Shown: one piece after another, positions 35,931 through 44,341 of the stretch | How positions within the stretch are numbered: the stretch's first letter is position 1 | How the letters are laid out: the number at the start of each line of letters is the position of its first letter | Made by a program: the position numbers and the translations under genes | Notes under the pieces: model-generated | Told to the model about the DNA's origin: nothing | What the model saw: only the letters and a program-made list of their open reading frames with translations | Database searches by the model: none | Source of the DNA: Pseudalkalibacillus sp045920555 | Lineage (GTDB): Bacteria; Bacillota; Bacilli; Bacillales; Fictibacillaceae | Direction: 5' to 3' | NCBI RefSeq assembly: GCF_045920555.1 | Contig: NZ_CP174509.1 | Coordinates: 4,030,001 to 4,094,000 of the forward strand | DNA: 64,000 nucleotides

Positions 35931-36105
35931 ACCAGAGCCCTTATTTGCTTAATAACCCTATGTTTTATAAAAATAGAGGACACCAGAACCCTTATTTGAT
36001 GAAAAGCATTGAAAAACAGCTTCCTTATGCTCAAATAACGGATCAGATGTCCACCAATTACTAGAATTACCCCTTTTTATCACAAATAGCGGATCGTATG
36101 ATCTC
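35931..36105. repeat. Degenerate repeats between yslB and uvrC
   Basis: Two direct copies of ACCAGARCCCTTATTTG (35931 and 35982, 51 bp apart) are followed by two copies in opposite sense, CAAATAACGGATC (36033) and CAAATAGCGGATC (36083), also about 50 bp apart. The rest of the 376-bp gap holds no gene. Confidence 0.5.
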
Positions 36106-36161
36106 TGATAACAGGTTATTGAACAGAGTGTCTTGACTGGCGAAAAAAACTTATGAAGAAA

Positions 36162-36203
36162 GTAAAAAACGCAAGTGATTTCTAATGGGAAATCGCTTAC
36201 GCT
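36162..36203 (-). terminator. uvrC terminator
   Basis: GCGTAAGCGATTTC / GAAATCACTTGCGT stem on the minus strand followed by TTTTTTAC. Confidence 0.85.
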
Positions 36204-36215
36204 TTCCTATACCAA

Positions 36216-38015
36216 TCATTCAGATTCAGTCTCTTTCTTTTCCTGTTCAGTAAAATAAGAGACAATACTTTCTGCAACTGATGTAGGGATTTGCGCCTCT
36301 CTCAAATCATCAACGGACGCCTGCTTGATTTTTTTAAAAGAACCAAAGTGACGCAGCAAGGCTTTACGGCGTTTTTCACCGATTCCAGGGATTTTATCGA
36401 GGCTTGATTGGACCATCCCCTTTTCACGGATCTTACGATGAAAGGTAATGGCAAAACGATGGACCTCATCTTGTATTCGTTGCAGCAGGTAGAATTCCTG
36501 ACTATTCCTTGCAAGGGGAACTGTTTCAGGCGGATCGCCCATCATCAATTGTGCTGTATTATGTTTTTCATCTTTCACCAGCCCGCAAACCGGGATCGAT
36601 AAGCCCAACTCATTTTCGAGGACATCGATGGCTGCACTGATCTGACCCTTTCCTCCATCAATGATAATAAGATCGGGAAGCGGCAAGTCTTCTTTTAAGA
36701 CACGGGAATACCTTCTTCGCGTAACTTCTTTCATCGATGCATAATCATCCGGGCCTTCTACAGTCTTGATTTTATACTTCCGGTATTGTTTCTTATTCGG
36801 TTTCCCGTCAGTAAACACGACCATTGCAGAAACGGGATTGGTTCCTTGGATATTAGAGTTATCAAATGCTTCAATTAAATGTGGTGTTGCAATCCTCAGC
36901 TTTTTCCCAAGCCCCTCAACCGCATTGATCGTCCGTTCCTCGTCCCTCTGGATCAGTTCGAATTTTTCGCTTAAAGCGATCTGGGCATTTTTCGTTGCAA
37001 GATTAACCAGGTCTTTCTTTTTACCTCGTTGGGGTTGAGTTACTGGAATCTCAAGCAGTTCCTCCAACAAATGATGCTCAACATGCTTCGGTACGAAAAT
37101 TTCTTTTGGCATGATATGATCCTTTTGCAAATAAAATTGTCCGACAAAAGAAAGGAATTCTTCCTCAGGGTCACCGTAAACTGGGAAAAGTGAAACATCA
37201 CGTTCAATCAGCTTTCCCTGGCGAACAAAGAATACTTGGATACACATCCAGCCTTTATCAACATGATATCCGAAAACATCACGGTCCTTCTGATCGGTAT
37301 GAACCATCTTTTGCTGTTCCATGACTGACTCGATATGCCTGATTTGATCTCTAAGTTCTTTCGCCCTTTCAAATTCAAGTTTTTCAGCAGCCTCTTCCAT
37401 TTTCCGTTGCAGATCACGTTTAACCTCTTTATGGCCGCCGTTAAGAAAACGGTAAATTCCTTCAATCATTTCCCGGTTCTGCTCATTGCTTACTTCATAG
37501 ACACATGGAGCAAGGCATTGTCCCATATGATAATATAGACAAACCCGATCAGGAAGCGTTTTGCATTTCCTCAGTGGATAGATCCGATCGAGTAACTTTT
37601 TCGTCTCATTGGCTGCATACACATTCGGATACGGTCCAAAATACCTACCTGTTCCTTTTTTCACTTTTCGGGTTGTAATCAATCTAGGGTGTTTTTCATT
37701 CGTAACCTTGATATATGGGTAGCTTTTATCATCTTTCAACATTACATTGTAGCGGGGATCATGCTTTTTAATCAGATTCATCTCAAGGACAAGTGCTTCT
37801 AAATCCGATGTAGTGACGATATATTCAAAATCCTGTATTTCCAGGACGAGCCGCTGTGTCTTCCCATCATGGGATCCGGAAAAATAAGAACGGACTCGAT
37901 TACGCAGATTTTTGGCTTTCCCGACATATATGATAGTCCCATTCCGATCCTTCATAAGATAACAGCCAGGCTGGTCTGGCAGGACGGACAGCTTTTGCTT
38001 CAACTGTTGATTCAT
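36216..38015 (-). CDS. uvrC: UvrABC excinuclease subunit C
   Basis: Makes the 3' and 5' cuts in nucleotide excision repair. It has 599 residues. The N-terminal GIY-YIG nuclease shows GCYLMKDRNGTIIYVGKAKN (about 17-36); cysteines CKTLPDRVCLYYHMGQCLAPC are a partial iron-sulfur-type motif; the UVR helix pair is near 200 (KLEFERAKELRDQIRHIE); the RNase H-like second nuclease shows EAFDNSNIQGT and LIIIDGGKGQ; two HhH motifs end it (IPGIGEKRRKALLRHFGSF). It follows trxA as in B. subtilis. Confidence 0.97.
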   Translation of the reverse strand: MNQQLKQKLSVLPDQPGCYLMKDRNGTIIYVGKAKNLRNRVRSYFSGSHDGKTQRLVLEIQDFEYIVTTSDLEALVLEMNLIKKHDPRYNVMLKDDKSYPYIKVTNEKHPRLITTRKVKKGTGRYFGPYPNVYAANETKKLLDRIYPLRKCKTLPDRVCLYYHMGQCLAPCVYEVSNEQNREMIEGIYRFLNGGHKEVKRDLQRKMEEAAEKLEFERAKELRDQIRHIESVMEQQKMVHTDQKDRDVFGYHVDKGWMCIQVFFVRQGKLIERDVSLFPVYGDPEEEFLSFVGQFYLQKDHIMPKEIFVPKHVEHHLLEELLEIPVTQPQRGKKKDLVNLATKNAQIALSEKFELIQRDEERTINAVEGLGKKLRIATPHLIEAFDNSNIQGTNPVSAMVVFTDGKPNKKQYRKYKIKTVEGPDDYASMKEVTRRRYSRVLKEDLPLPDLIIIDGGKGQISAAIDVLENELGLSIPVCGLVKDEKHNTAQLMMGDPPETVPLARNSQEFYLLQRIQDEVHRFAITFHRKIREKGMVQSSLDKIPGIGEKRRKALLRHFGSFKKIKQASVDDLREAQIPTSVAESIVSYFTEQEKKETESE

Positions 38016-38201
38016 CTTTCAACCTCCTTAAGGAGTGACATTTCTTTTTTATATGGTTTTGCTATACCAAATTGCTGATTACGAAATTTCAACAAATCCT
38101 TTTATGTATTAATCACGAATCCTATCGTTGATTTGATTGTATCATCCTCGAACATTTAATGGAAAAAAGACAAACTGCAACCTGAAAAAGAGGCTGGTTC
38201 C

Positions 38202-38227
38202 TTGTAAGGAATCAGCCCCATTTGGTT
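38202..38227 (-). terminator. trxA terminator
   Basis: GGCTG-TTCCTT / AAGGAA-CAGCC stem with two-base loop, followed by a short T-rich stretch on the minus strand. Confidence 0.75.
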
Positions 38228-38238
38228 GATTACATGGA

Positions 38239-38553
38239 TTATTGGTGTTTGTTGATCAGGTCGACTAGTGCTTCTTTCGGTTGGAAACCGACCACTTGAT
38301 CGACGACTTCACCATTTTTGAAAAGCATCAGTGTAGGAATACTCATTACTCCGAACTTCCCTGCTGTCTCCTGGTTTTCATCTACATCAAGTTTAACGAT
38401 TTTAACACTATCGCTCATTTCACTATCAATCTCTTCCAATACTGGTGCAATCATTTTACAAGGTCCGCACCATGGAGCCCAAAAATCAGCTAATACAAGG
38501 CCTTCACTTGTTTCTGATGTGAAATTTTGGTCTGTTGCTTTCACGATTGCCAT
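38239..38553 (-). CDS. trxA: Thioredoxin
   Basis: The main cytoplasmic disulfide reductant, 104 residues. The active site WCGPC has Cys 29 and Cys 32 (FWAPWCGPCKMIAPVL), the cis-proline loop is VMSIPTLMLFKNG, and the C-terminal helix reads PKEALVDLINKH. It is transcribed alone: 272 bp upstream separate it from etfA and a terminator follows. A GGGTAT lies upstream near 38638, but the matching SigB -35 is absent. Confidence 0.97.
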   Translation of the reverse strand: MAIVKATDQNFTSETSEGLVLADFWAPWCGPCKMIAPVLEEIDSEMSDSVKIVKLDVDENQETAGKFGVMSIPTLMLFKNGEVVDQVVGFQPKEALVDLINKHQ

Positions 38554-38825
38554 ATTAATGCCTCCTCATCATTTCGCTTACAATGCAAAGTATATCACCT
38601 TACAAAAAAACTTCCCACTAATTTGTTTTTACTTGTAGCATACCCGATTTCGCCTAACTCACACACTATTTTAACTTCGGATATTAAACCGCAGATCAAA
38701 GAAAAGGACCGGCTCATCTGTATCTGTTACTCCATCTTATACATTCCGAGGAACGTTGTGAGGAGAACTTTTTTGAGCCAATCCATGTTAGTGATATAAT
38801 CATTTCTTTTTTTAACCAGACCGAA

Positions 38826-39797
38826 TTAGACGAGTACTTTCTTGAATTCTTCTGTAAGCTTCGGAACGACTTCAAAAAGATCTCCCACGATTCCGTAATC
38901 CGCTACATTGAAGATGTTCGCTTCAGGGTCTTTGTTGATTGCCACGATGACCTTCGAGTTGGACATACCGGCCAAGTGCTGGATGGCTCCAGAAATACCG
39001 CAAGCGATATAAAGGTCCGGTGTAACGACTTTACCGGTCTGACCGATTTGCAGGCCATAGTCGCAATACTCCGCGTCACACGCACCGCGTGATGCTCCGA
39101 CTGCCGCTCCAAGAACTTCTGCAAGCTCTTCCAATGGGCCGAATCCGTCAGCAGACTTCACACCGCGCCCACCTGCAACAATGATTTTCGCTTCTGAAAG
39201 ATCGACACCATCCGACGTCTTCCGAACAATCTCTTTAATAATCATACGGAGATCCTTGATCGTCACATCAACATTCGTGACATCCCCCGAACGACTTTCA
39301 TCTTTCTCAGGAGCCGCAATGTTGTTCGGACGAATCGTCACAAACGAAATCCCATCTGTGATGATTTTCTTTTCGAACGCTTTCCCGGAGTAGATTGGGC
39401 GAGTATAGATCAGGTTTCCACCTGTATTCTCAATATCAGTGACATCTGAAACCAGACCGGATCCGAGTTTAGCTGCAATACGCGGTGAAAGGTCTTTCCC
39501 CATTGCCGTGTGACCGAAGACGATTCCTTCAGGGTTTTCCTGATCGATCACTTGCATCAACGCTTGAGAATAACCATCTGTTGTATACGTTTTCAAATTT
39601 TCGTCTTCCACAACCAATACGCGGTCTGCTCCATAGTGGATCAAGTTACTCGCTAGTCCGCTTACAGATTCACCGCATAGGACACCGACGATTTCTCCGC
39701 CTTCAGAGATTTCTTTTGCTGCAGCAATCGCTTCATATGATACATTACGTAATTCTCCGTCTCTGACTTCTCCTAAAACTAATACTTTTTTAGCCAT
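38826..39797 (-). CDS. etfA: Electron transfer flavoprotein alpha subunit
   Basis: With EtfB it takes electrons from acyl-CoA dehydrogenases and passes them to the quinone pool. It has 323 residues. The FAD-binding C-terminal domain shows GRGVKSADGFGPLEELAEVLGA-type sequence (about 205-225), VGASRGACDAEYCD, QIGQTGKVVTPDLYIACGIS and NKDPEANIFNVADYGIVGD, the full family signature. It is the last gene of fadR-fadB-etfB-etfA, 15 bp after etfB. Confidence 0.97.
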   Translation of the reverse strand: MAKKVLVLGEVRDGELRNVSYEAIAAAKEISEGGEIVGVLCGESVSGLASNLIHYGADRVLVVEDENLKTYTTDGYSQALMQVIDQENPEGIVFGHTAMGKDLSPRIAAKLGSGLVSDVTDIENTGGNLIYTRPIYSGKAFEKKIITDGISFVTIRPNNIAAPEKDESRSGDVTNVDVTIKDLRMIIKEIVRKTSDGVDLSEAKIIVAGGRGVKSADGFGPLEELAEVLGAAVGASRGACDAEYCDYGLQIGQTGKVVTPDLYIACGISGAIQHLAGMSNSKVIVAINKDPEANIFNVADYGIVGDLFEVVPKLTEEFKKVLV

Positions 39798-39812
39798 GGT
39801 TTCTCTCCCCTT

Positions 39813-40583
39813 CTATATCACTTTTGCTTCTGAGCGTAACAATGACACTAGTTCTTTTACTTGATCGTCAACTTCCCCTTCAAGGACCTTACCTGCTTGC
39901 TTTTCAGGCGGCAAGTATACTTCTAGTGTTCTTGTCTTTCCTTCCACATCATCTTCATCTAGGTCGAGATCATCAAGTTCCAGCTCTTCAAGGGGTTTCT
40001 TCTTTGCTTTCATGATCCCTGGAAGGGAAGGATAACGCGGATCGTTCAACCCTTGCTGTGCAGTAACGAGGACTGGTAAAGAAGTTTCAATCACTTCCAC
40101 GTCCCCTTCTACATCCCGCTCAATCTTTACGGTCGAGCCGTCAATTTCCAATTTCGTAATCGTCGTAACATGTGGAATGTCCAATAATTCTGCAAGACGT
40201 GGACCGACTTGTCCAGATGCGCCGTCAATCGCCACGTTACCTCCAAGGATGATATCCACTTCTTTATCTTCGAAGTATGCCGCAAGGATTTTTGCAGTTG
40301 AGAATTGGTCTCCATCCTCTACATCTTCATCGTCGATTAATGCGGCTTTATCAGCACCCATCGCCAGGGCTGTACGAAGCTGCTTATCACTTTCCTCTTC
40401 TCCGACAGTGACGACCGTAACCTCTCCGCCATGCTCATCACGTAATTTGATGGCTTCCTCTACGGCATATTCATCGTACGGATTGATGATGAATTCCACA
40501 CCATCTTCACTGATTTTGCCGTTTTCGATTGCAATCTTCTCTTCCGTATCGAATGTACGTTTTAAAATCACATAAATATTCAT
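39813..40583 (-). CDS. etfB: Electron transfer flavoprotein beta subunit
   Basis: AMP-binding partner of EtfA, 256 residues. Family marks are NPYDEYAVEEAIKLRDEHGG (about 33-52), GADKAALIDD, GNVAIDGASGQVGPRLAELL (about 115-134) and PSLPGIMKAKKKPLEEL. The C-terminal tail is rich in Asp and Glu. It lies 18 bp after fadB. In B. subtilis the operon is FadR-controlled and used in beta-oxidation. Confidence 0.97.
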   Translation of the reverse strand: MNIYVILKRTFDTEEKIAIENGKISEDGVEFIINPYDEYAVEEAIKLRDEHGGEVTVVTVGEEESDKQLRTALAMGADKAALIDDEDVEDGDQFSTAKILAAYFEDKEVDIILGGNVAIDGASGQVGPRLAELLDIPHVTTITKLEIDGSTVKIERDVEGDVEVIETSLPVLVTAQQGLNDPRYPSLPGIMKAKKKPLEELELDDLDLDEDDVEGKTRTLEVYLPPEKQAGKVLEGEVDDQVKELVSLLRSEAKVI

Positions 40584-40601
40584 TACTTTTCCCCTCCAAT
40601 A

Positions 40602-41375
40602 TTAACGGTCTTTAAAATCTGGTTTTCGTTTTTCTATGAAAGCTTGAATACCTTCTTGCCCATCATAGGACGCAAAGGCTTTCCCGAAAAATTCAGTTTC
40701 TTTTTTAGCTCCTGCTTCATATTCACCTTTTCGAGCATAGTCTACTAGTTTCAAAGCCAAGCCCACCGCTACAGAACTTTTAGCTGCTGCTTTACCAGCA
40801 AGTCCATAAGCCTTATCGAGCAGTTCATCTTCTGAAACGACGTGGTTCGCTAACCCTAATCGATGTGCTTCAGTACCAGAAATCGGCTCACTGGTCAAAA
40901 GCATTTCAGTCGCTTTTGCTGCACCGACATAGTGCGGAAGACGTTGAGATCCAGCAAACCCGGGCACCAAACCAAGCTGAAGCTCTGGCAAGCCAAGCTT
41001 CGTATTATCCGTCACTATCCTCATGTGACATGACATGGCTAGTTCAAGTCCCCCACCAAGCGCCGCACCGTGTACTGCTGCTATGACAGGTTTTGAAATT
41101 TGTTCGATCCGATCAAACACCTGTTGTCCGAAGGCACCGAGTTCAGAGAATCCATCCGCATCATTGACGGTTGTAAATTCTTTTATATCTGCACCCGCTG
41201 AGAAGAATCTTCCTTCTCCACGAATGACAATCGCCTTTATCTCTGTATCATTCTCCACTTCATCGAATACTGAATTCAGCTCTTTGATCATCGGGGAACA
41301 GAGGGCATTCGCAGGCGCGTGTTGCAATAGAATCGTACAAATGTTGTTTTCTTTTGAATAGGATAAGTACTCCAA
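40602..41375 (-). CDS. fadB: Enoyl-CoA hydratase/isomerase family protein FadB
   Basis: Hydrates 2-enoyl-CoA in fatty acid beta-oxidation. I start it at the TTG at 41375 (MEYLSYSKENNICTILLQHA) because GGAGGAG lies five bases upstream; an ATG at 41414 would overlap fadR and has no ribosome site. It has 257 residues. The crotonase core is FSAGADIKEFTTV and AAVHGAALGGGLELAMSCHMRI (oxyanion hole), then GLPELQLGLVPGFAGSQRLP with the catalytic Glu region. The C-terminus has the usual FIEKRKPDFKDR. It lies 13 bp after fadR. Confidence 0.93.
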   Translation of the reverse strand: MEYLSYSKENNICTILLQHAPANALCSPMIKELNSVFDEVENDTEIKAIVIRGEGRFFSAGADIKEFTTVNDADGFSELGAFGQQVFDRIEQISKPVIAAVHGAALGGGLELAMSCHMRIVTDNTKLGLPELQLGLVPGFAGSQRLPHYVGAAKATEMLLTSEPISGTEAHRLGLANHVVSEDELLDKAYGLAGKAAAKSSVAVGLALKLVDYARKGEYEAGAKKETEFFGKAFASYDGQEGIQAFIEKRKPDFKDR

Positions 41376-41388
41376 AATTTCTCCTCCT

Positions 41389-41985
41389 CTAACTTGGTCT
41401 ATAACGGAAGCCATTAATCAATAAATCGTGGACTGGTTTTGCAAGCGCTATCAAATCAAAACGATGATCATTCATTACCCAGCTCGTAGTCGTCTCATCT
41501 ATAGTGCCGAAAATCATTTGCCGGACAATTCGGATATCAAGGTCTGGATGGAAAACCTTTTGATCGATGCCTTCAAGGATGATCGAATCGACCAATTCCA
41601 GATATCGCTTCAGCACTTCTCCTATTTTTGCCCGTAATTCCCGATTCGTCTGACGGAGCTCCAACTGGGTGACGATTGCAAGTTCATGGTCCACTGATAG
41701 CTGCTTGAAGTGCATTTCAATCAACGTTAACAGCTTATCTTCAACAGATTGCTTATGTTCGATTTCATCGATTGTCGTGTCGATAAAACGTCCCATCTTT
41801 TCACGAAACAAAGAGATGAGAAGATCCTCCTTGTTTTTGAAATATAGATAGATGGTTCCATCAGCCACACCAGCTTCACGTGCGATCTTGGAAATCTGAG
41901 ATTGGTGATAGCCGTATTTTGCTATGACCGTTACAGCTGCATCGATTATTTTTTCATATTTGGGGCCTTTACGTTTTACGGTCAT
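41389..41985 (-). CDS. fadR: FadR, TetR-family repressor of fatty acid degradation
   Basis: A 198-residue TetR-type repressor released from DNA by long-chain acyl-CoA in B. subtilis. The start is the ATG at 41985 behind GGAGGTAAAACAG; a GTG five codons upstream has no ribosome site. The helix-turn-helix is about residues 25-50 (SQISKIAREAGVADGTIYLY, then FKNKEDLL), nearly the same as in B. subtilis FadR. The ligand domain includes LAIVTQLELRQTN and QMIFGTIDETTTSWVMND. It has its own promoter with a FadR-like operator and a 100-bp hairpin element in the leader. Confidence 0.95.
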   Translation of the reverse strand: MTVKRKGPKYEKIIDAAVTVIAKYGYHQSQISKIAREAGVADGTIYLYFKNKEDLLISLFREKMGRFIDTTIDEIEHKQSVEDKLLTLIEMHFKQLSVDHELAIVTQLELRQTNRELRAKIGEVLKRYLELVDSIILEGIDQKVFHPDLDIRIVRQMIFGTIDETTTSWVMNDHRFDLIALAKPVHDLLINGFRYRPS

Positions 41986-42001
41986 CTGTTTTACCTCCAC
42001 A

Positions 42002-42095
42002 GTAAAGAAAACTTGGCTCGGCTAAGCCTTTGGTGTAGGCAGAGCCAAAGTTACCCTTATACTGAAGAAAGTATTTTATACTTTCTTCAAGTGTC
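42002..42095 (-). repeat. Hairpin element, copy 2 (fadR leader)
   Basis: On the minus strand ACACTTGAAGAAAGTATAAA begins a perfect 11-bp hairpin (GAAGAAAGTAT / ATACTTTCTTC); then GTAACTTTGGCTC, a second stem (GGCTC / GAGCC) and AAGTTTTCTTTACTG, ending eight bases before the fadR ribosome site. It shares its blocks with 20626-20773. Confidence 0.7.
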
Positions 42096-42101
42096 AAAAA
42101 A

Positions 42102-42119
42102 TGAATGAACATTCACTCG
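42102..42119 (-). promoter_or_regulatory. FadR-like operator at the fadR transcription start
   Basis: TGAATGA-ACAT-TCACTCG (plus strand) matches the FadR box TGAATGA-MTAN-TCATTCA with three mismatches and also forms a palindrome AGTGAAT-GTTC-ATTCATT. It lies just after the -10 of the fadR promoter, a good place for autorepression. Confidence 0.55.
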
Positions 42120-42124
42120 GGTTA

Positions 42125-42154
42125 ATTGTACTGTAGTTGAAGGTAAAAAGTCAA
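42125..42154 (-). promoter_or_regulatory. SigA promoter of fadR-fadB-etfB-etfA
   Basis: TTGACT (42154-42149), 18 bases and TACAAT (42130-42125) on the minus strand, upstream of the operator and the hairpin element. Confidence 0.7.
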
Positions 42155-42332
42155 TGAATCTTTCGTATTTTTCAGAACTTTACGCATCCTGTTTTTAAGT
42201 ATAACGTCAACAGTTTGACATAGCAATTGTTAATCATCTGGACTGGATTTAGCACAATTTTTTATAGTTTAGATCGTACACTCTCTACAACTACAAAATC
42301 ATCTCTACAACTAAATGGGTTCCACGAAGAAA

Positions 42333-42352
42333 GACCCCACCTATGTGAGGTC
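42333..42352 (-). terminator. lcfA terminator
   Basis: GACCTCAC / GTGGGGTC 8-bp stem (one T-G), four-base loop, followed by TTTCTTCG on the minus strand. It separates lcfA from fadR, though read-through is likely with such a weak T run. Confidence 0.65.
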
Positions 42353-42363
42353 TCCATCATACA

Positions 42364-44052
42364 TCATGCATTTTGTTTTTGTTTCTGCTTTTCTTTTTCT
42401 TCCTCAACAAGTACTCTTCGAAGCACTTTACCTACCATAGTCTTCGGAAGTTCGTCTCGGAATTCATAAAGGCGCGGTACTTTAAATGAAGCCAGGTGCT
42501 TTCTGCAATGTTCATCCAGTTCTTGTTCGGTACATTTGGTATTATCCTTCAGTACGACGAAAGCTTTCACCGTTTCTCCACGATATGGGTCAGGAACACC
42601 GATGACGGTCGCTTCCCTTACCTTCGGATGCTCATACAGGATCTCCTCGATCTCACGCGGATAAATATTAAACCCACCAGCAATGATCATATCCTTTTTC
42701 CGATCGACGATATAAAAGTATCCATTCTCATCCATATAACCCATATCACCGGTCAAAAGCCAGCCTTCGTGGAAGGTTGAAGCAGTTTCTTCGGGCTGAT
42801 TCCAGTAGCCTTTCATCACTTGTGGACCTTTGATCATCAGTTCGCCTACTTCATTGACACCAGCTATTGCACCAGTCTCTGCAGACAAAACGGCTGCTTC
42901 GGTATTCGGCCAAGGTACACCGATACTTCCTTTCATACGATTATCATACAAGAAGTTAGCATGCGTAACAGGTGAGGCTTCAGTCAATCCGTATCCTTCT
43001 ACGAGATTTCCTCCTGTCATGGATTCAAAATTCTCTTGAACCTCCACAGGCAGTGGTGCTGATCCACTGATACAACTTGCAATCGAAGATAGGTCATAAG
43101 ACTTGATACTCGGCTCATTCAACAAGGCAATATACATCGTCGGCGCGCCAGGGAACATCGTCGGTTTGTGCTTTCCGATCGCTTTCAATACTTGTTTTGG
43201 ATCAAACCTAGGGAGAATGATCATTTCTGACAAGTACATGATCGAAAAGTTCATGACACAAGTCATTCCATAAACATGAAAGAAAGGCAGTGCTCCAAGG
43301 ATCTTCTCTTCCCCATATTTCGCCTTATACATCCACGATCGGCATTGCATCGTATTCGCTACAAGGTTGTAATGAGTCAGCATGACCCCCTTTGCTGGCC
43401 CTGTCGTCCCGCCTGTATATTGCAGTAGTGCGAGATCTTCCATCGGGGCGATATCAAGCTCGATAGGGTTTGAAGAGCCTTCATCGATCATTTTTTTAAA
43501 AGCATGGACCTTATCGTTATAATTGATATTGACGACGATATTGGTCTGTCTTTTTTGGATAAAAGGATAGATGAGATTCTTCGGAAACGGAAGATAATCC
43601 TTTACCCCTGTCACAATCACGTTCGTTAATTCTGTTCGGCTTTTGACAGCTTCTACTCTCGGGAACAACAAATCCAAGCAGATGATGATTTTTGATCCTG
43701 AGTCGATCAGTTGATGCTCCAACTCCCGCTCTGTATATAACGGGTTCGTCTGTACAACAATCCCGCCAGCCATCAATACACCATAGTAACTGATGACGGA
43801 TTGCGGGGAATTCGGCAGCATGATCGCTACTCTGTCACCTTTCTGTATGCCGAGTGAACGCAGTTGATTCGCCATTTTAAGAGAACTTTCGTATACCTCA
43901 CCATACGTTATCCTTTTGCCTAAAAACTCCAAAGCAGGTTTGCCAGGATGCTTGCTTGCTGTATCCTCCAGATAAAATTGCAACGGCTTCTCGTCAATTT
44001 CGACTTCTTGAGGGATCTCTTCGGGATATTGCTGTAACCATCTTTTCTCCAC
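42364..44052 (-). CDS. lcfA: Long-chain fatty acid-CoA ligase
   Basis: Activates fatty acids to acyl-CoA with ATP, the entry step of beta-oxidation. It has 562 residues with a GTG start (44050-44052) behind AAGGAGGAGATT. AMP-forming motifs are LLQYTGGTTGPAKGVMLTH (about 205-225), GYGLTEASPVTH (about 355), TGDMGYMDENGYFYIVDRKK and IIAGGFNIYPREIEE; the C-terminal lysine is in LPKTMVGKVLRR. It ends in a Lys/Gln-rich tail. The order lcfA-fadR-fadB-etfB-etfA is that of B. subtilis. A cre site and a FadR-like site lie in its promoter. Confidence 0.96.
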   Translation of the reverse strand: MEKRWLQQYPEEIPQEVEIDEKPLQFYLEDTASKHPGKPALEFLGKRITYGEVYESSLKMANQLRSLGIQKGDRVAIMLPNSPQSVISYYGVLMAGGIVVQTNPLYTERELEHQLIDSGSKIIICLDLLFPRVEAVKSRTELTNVIVTGVKDYLPFPKNLIYPFIQKRQTNIVVNINYNDKVHAFKKMIDEGSSNPIELDIAPMEDLALLQYTGGTTGPAKGVMLTHYNLVANTMQCRSWMYKAKYGEEKILGALPFFHVYGMTCVMNFSIMYLSEMIILPRFDPKQVLKAIGKHKPTMFPGAPTMYIALLNEPSIKSYDLSSIASCISGSAPLPVEVQENFESMTGGNLVEGYGLTEASPVTHANFLYDNRMKGSIGVPWPNTEAAVLSAETGAIAGVNEVGELMIKGPQVMKGYWNQPEETASTFHEGWLLTGDMGYMDENGYFYIVDRKKDMIIAGGFNIYPREIEEILYEHPKVREATVIGVPDPYRGETVKAFVVLKDNTKCTEQELDEHCRKHLASFKVPRLYEFRDELPKTMVGKVLRRVLVEEEKEKQKQKQNA

Positions 44053-44107
44053 TTAATCTCCTCCTTTTATACCGCTCCTTTCCATTAAAAACTCACTCTC
44101 TATCACC

Positions 44108-44113
44108 ATTATA
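44108..44113 (-). promoter_or_regulatory. -10 box of the lcfA promoter
   Basis: TATAAT on the minus strand, about 56 bases before the GTG. The -35 is poor (TGTAAA at 18 bases is the best), as often in controlled promoters. Confidence 0.5.
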
Positions 44114-44114
44114 A

Positions 44115-44128
44115 TGAAAACGGATTCA
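44115..44128 (-). promoter_or_regulatory. cre site (CcpA operator) in the lcfA promoter
   Basis: TGAAAACGGATTCA fits the cre pattern TGNAANCGNWNNCA at every position, with A/T flanks. It lies directly upstream of the -10 box, in the spacer, so bound CcpA would block RNA polymerase. B. subtilis lcfA is known to be under glucose repression. Confidence 0.75.
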
Positions 44129-44143
44129 ATTTTACATATTTTT

Positions 44144-44161
44144 TGAATATTTTTTCATTTA
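44144..44161 (-). promoter_or_regulatory. Weak FadR-like box upstream of lcfA
   Basis: TGAATAT-TTTT-TCATTTA matches the FadR half-sites partly (TGAAT and TCATT kept). It lies upstream of the cre site, around the -40 region. Confidence 0.35.
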
Positions 44162-44341
44162 AAGATTTTACCATTTCCCTTTTACAGAGCGATATAGCAA
44201 GCATTACTTCTAATTCAAATATATGAAAATGTCGATAAAAAAGACCTTACCAAGCCAAAATCCTCAGTAAGGTCTTCTCAGAAAATTATAAGTTATCATT
44301 TGTTATGTTTATAATACTTCTTTTAAAAAAGCCCATTTTTA

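Noticed and set aside
38600..38660. SigB promoter of trxA
   Set aside because: GGGTAT is present but no GTTTAA-like box at 13-15 bases upstream.
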